DNA of 15,224 nucleotides from Bacteroidota bacterium (GTDB lineage Bacteria > Bacteroidota > Bacteroidia > Chitinophagales > Chitinophagaceae), in assembly GCA_023411775.1 (NCBI GenBank), contig JAEYOL010000241.1, forward strand, positions 1 to 15,224, read 5' to 3'. A program made the translations under genes and the position numbers. The notes under the pieces are model-generated. The model saw nothing but the letters and a program-made list of their open reading frames with translations, was not told the DNA's origin and made no database searches. Below, piece after piece: positions 12,868-15,224 of this stretch. Each line of letters begins with the position of its first letter. The stretch's first letter is position 1.

Positions 12868-13284
12868 ATGAGCAACAGGACATTTACAATGATCAAACCG
12901 GATGCGATGAAGAACGGCCATGCAGGCCTTATCCTGGACAGGATCATTAAGGAAGGTTATAAGATCGTAGCCCTGAAACTGACAAAACTCAATGCAGAGA
13001 AGGCCGGAGAATTTTATGCCGTACACAGGGAAAGACCTTTTTACGGAGAATTGGTGGAGTTTATGAGCAGCGGCCCCATCATAGCAGCGATACTCGAGAA
13101 AGATAATGCTGTTACCGAATTCCGTAACCTGATCGGTGCCACCAATCCCGCACAGGCAGCAGAAGGCACCATTCGTAAATTATATGCCACTTCACTTGGA
13201 GAAAACGCGATTCATGGCAGCGACAGCGATGAGAATGCCAAAATTGAAGGCGATTTTTTCTTTTCGGTTTTGGAAAGAGTTTGA
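12868..13284 (+). CDS. ndk: Nucleoside diphosphate kinase
   Basis: Ndk moves the gamma phosphate of ATP to other nucleoside diphosphates through a phosphohistidine. The 138-residue protein has the catalytic His116 in NAIHGSDS (113-120), the ATP-site Lys10 in MIKPDAM (8-14), the Kpn-loop region GPIIAAILE (69-77), Arg86, Arg103 and Asn113. Length is that of the compact bacterial enzyme. It has its own promoter octamer 19 bases upstream and an AT-rich leader without a Shine-Dalgarno sequence. The TlpA-like gene follows by 33 bases with no hairpin between, so the two may be cotranscribed. Confidence 0.97.
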   Translation: MSNRTFTMIKPDAMKNGHAGLILDRIIKEGYKIVALKLTKLNAEKAGEFYAVHRERPFYGELVEFMSSGPIIAAILEKDNAVTEFRNLIGATNPAQAAEGTIRKLYATSLGENAIHGSDSDENAKIEGDFFFSVLERV

Positions 13285-13317
13285 AACAACGACAGTAAAT
13301 TGCTGAAAACTTAGCTT

Positions 13318-15224
13318 ATGCATCCCAGGAAGTTGGTGCTGCTGGTAATGCTCCTTATTACCACAGCGGGCTATGCCCAGAAAAATTTTTCTTATACGCC
13401 CGAAAAACCTAAGCCTGGTGATGTGATTGAATTCATATACGAGTCTGCCGGCGACCTGGCCGGCAGTATGGAACCGGTAGAGGCGATCGTCTACAGTTTG
13501 GGTAGCAATGGCCGCAGCGCTACTGACCTGGTATTAAAACGCAAGGGTTACAAATACTCCGGTACCATAACCACCGATACTTCTCAAAATTTTATTTACC
13601 TCGCTTTTTTCGTCGACAGGAAGTTTGACAACAACAACGACGAGGGCTATTTTATTCATTTATACGATAATGATAAAATAACCGAGGGTAGTTATGCAGG
13701 TCTTTCCCAGTTTTACCAGCTTTATGCCCCCGGTGCAGGCGTTGCCAGGAACAACGAAAAAGCCCTGGCCATGATCCAGGAGGAAATGGAAAACTATCCT
13801 GCAAGCCGAAACCAACATCTACCCGCTTATTTAAAACTGGTCATGGCTTTGAAAAAGCCTGATGCAGGTGTGATCGTTCAAAAAGAGATCGAACAGACAC
13901 TTAAGAATGGCCTGGTGAGCGAATCAGATTACAGTGTACTTGAAGAACTATATACAATTGCGAAGTTGCCCGAACAAACAAAATTGATCAGTGGAATTAA
14001 GAAAGACAAATTCCCTGACGGTAATTGGGTTGTGGGTGAAACCATTAGAAAATTTAATGCTGAGGCTGACCCCTCACGGAAAAAAGAATTACTGGCCGGG
14101 ATAAAACAAAAGATCGATACTGATAGTGCCTGGTCAGGCCAGCGTAAAAACCTTACCGGTTACCAGTTATCTTATTTGAACAGCTATATCGCTAAAAAAG
14201 ACTGGGCTGGTTACAAAGCGGCAGTAGCCGAAGCTGGTATTACCAATAAGGACCAGTTGGCCAGCCAGTATAATAATGCTGCCTGGCGCATCCAGGAATC
14301 GGGTGAACACCTTGACCTGGCCGAAGAGTTATCTGAATTTGCCGTGCTGCATGCCAAAGCTGAAGCAAAGAAACCCAGCGCTACGCGGCCTGCAAATCTG
14401 ACCGAAAAGCAATGGCAACGCCAACGCGAAAATACTTATGCCATGTATGCAGATACGTATGGCATGGTAATGTATAAGCAGGGCAAGTTTAAAAAAGCTT
14501 TACCTTATGCAAAGGATGCAATGTTGCACTGGAAAGCAGAAGTCCCCGATTATAATACTACCTACGCGTTACTAGCCGAGAAGGCCCTGCCCGCTAAGCA
14601 ATATAAAAAGGAGCTGGAACAGTTTGTGGTCAATGGTAAGGCTAGTAACGAGATAAAAGAGATACTGAAGCGTTTGTATAAAAAGGAACATAAGGATCCA
14701 GAAGGGTTCAATACTTATTTTGCCACACTCGAACAGGCAAGCTATCTTAAAATGCTGGAGGAACTGCGTAAATCCATGCTCAGCCAGGCAGCACCTTCCT
14801 TTGCGCTGCTTGATCTGGATGGAAAAGAAGTCAGTGCCAGCTCGCTAAAAGGTAAAGTAGTGGTCGTCGATTTCTGGGCCACCTGGTGCGGTCCCTGCAA
14901 AGCCAGTTTCCCCGGTATGCAAAAGATGGTAACCAAATACAAAGAAAAGGATGATGTTAAATTCATCTTTGTTGATACCTGGGAGAGAGTGGAAAACAAG
15001 GAAAAAAACGCGGCCGACTTTATTGCCAGCAATAAATACAGTTTTCATGTGTTGATGGACAACGACAACAAAGTCGTGGAAGATTTTAAAGTGGAAGGTA
15101 TACCCACCAAGTTTGTCATTGATAAAGACGGCCTGATCCGTTTCAAATCGGTAGGCTTTGATGGAAGTGATGATAAGCTGGTAAAGGAACTCACCGCCAT
15201 GATCGAGATGGCCGCTGATCCAAC
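13318..15224 (+). CDS. Secreted TlpA-like thioredoxin-domain protein (3' end cut by window)
   Basis: An open frame from ATG 13318 runs without a stop to the window edge, so at least 635 residues are seen and the C-terminus is missing. Residues 1-20 are a signal peptide (HPRKLVLLVMLL..., likely cut at A20-Q21). Residues about 24-135 look like a beta-rich Ig-like domain, about 140-480 are helical and TPR-like (KQGKFKKALPYAKDA near 396-410), and from about 485 there is a TlpA/ResA-like thioredoxin domain: APSFALLDLDG, FWATWCGPCK with Cys524 and Cys527 as the redox pair, and cis-Pro596 in EGIPTKF. It probably acts as an envelope thiol-disulfide oxidoreductase. It lies 33 bases after ndk with only a weak promoter-like TAAATTGC between. 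The substrate is unknown. Confidence 0.88.
   Translation, partial: MHPRKLVLLVMLLITTAGYAQKNFSYTPEKPKPGDVIEFIYESAGDLAGSMEPVEAIVYSLGSNGRSATDLVLKRKGYKYSGTITTDTSQNFIYLAFFVDRKFDNNNDEGYFIHLYDNDKITEGSYAGLSQFYQLYAPGAGVARNNEKALAMIQEEMENYPASRNQHLPAYLKLVMALKKPDAGVIVQKEIEQTLKNGLVSESDYSVLEELYTIAKLPEQTKLISGIKKDKFPDGNWVVGETIRKFNAEADPSRKKELLAGIKQKIDTDSAWSGQRKNLTGYQLSYLNSYIAKKDWAGYKAAVAEAGITNKDQLASQYNNAAWRIQESGEHLDLAEELSEFAVLHAKAEAKKPSATRPANLTEKQWQRQRENTYAMYADTYGMVMYKQGKFKKALPYAKDAMLHWKAEVPDYNTTYALLAEKALPAKQYKKELEQFVVNGKASNEIKEILKRLYKKEHKDPEGFNTYFATLEQASYLKMLEELRKSMLSQAAPSFALLDLDGKEVSASSLKGKVVVVDFWATWCGPCKASFPGMQKMVTKYKEKDDVKFIFVDTWERVENKEKNAADFIASNKYSFHVLMDNDNKVVEDFKVEGIPTKFVIDKDGLIRFKSVGFDGSDDKLVKELTAMIEMAADP

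Noticed and set aside
1..15224. A mobile element, prophage, defence island or novel multi-gene system
   Set aside because: No transposase, integrase, phage structural gene, toxin-antitoxin pair or nuclease cluster is visible; nearly every gene belongs to a known housekeeping or envelope family.

Overview
The window looks like core chromosome of a member of the Bacteroidota, most likely a Chitinophagaceae-type sphingobacterium. This rests on three things: Bacteroidota-type -7 promoter elements (TAnnTTTG) in front of several genes, no obvious Shine-Dalgarno sequences, and family choices typical of the phylum (BT_3928-like DoxX protein, DUF1599 protein, TlpA-like thioredoxin with a large N-terminal region, two-domain FKBP lipoprotein). 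I assign the taxon from gene content, not from a marker search. There are no rRNA or tRNA genes, phage genes, transposases or CRISPR arrays. Sixteen protein genes are supported; the last runs off the right edge.

Left block (39-3515, all leftward): pyruvate dehydrogenase E1 alpha, a membrane-anchored TPR protein, lumazine synthase (ribH), a LutA/YkgE-like cysteine-rich Fe-S protein and an EVE-domain protein. TPR, ribH and the Fe-S gene are tightly packed; pdhA and the EVE gene each have their own promoter-like octamer. The pdhA gene most likely starts at a TTG codon.

RecF block (3624-5492): rightward recF and a DciA/DUF721 gene, a replication and repair pair, meeting a leftward CBS-domain gene tail to tail with a 7-base overlap. 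A 253-base gap to the right holds a nested inverted repeat.

Middle leftward block (5746-9494): DUF1599 protein, DoxX-family membrane protein, OppB/DppB-type permease and SMP-30-type beta-propeller lipoprotein, spaced by 6-48 bases and probably one transcript. A 7-base tandem repeat (ATCCAGT, eight copies) lies between the first two genes and supplies the end of the DUF1599 reading frame. Diverging from this block is folP (dihydropteroate synthase), which ends at a terminator hairpin.

Right block: leftward nrnA-like DHH phosphoesterase and an FKBP lipoprotein (one operon ending in a strong terminator), diverging from rightward ndk and a long secreted TlpA-like thioredoxin protein that is cut by the window end. 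A second, decayed heptamer repeat (AGTCGGG-like) lies in the nrnA/ndk divergent gap.

Overall this is housekeeping DNA: folate and riboflavin synthesis, central carbon, DNA repair, nucleotide and nanoRNA turnover, and envelope protein folding and redox. I see no convincing novel multi-gene system. The best leads are the heptamer repeats, the very regular promoter spacing, the TTG start of pdhA, the possible leaderless dciA transcript and the mixed-function DUF1599-DoxX-permease-SMP-30 operon.
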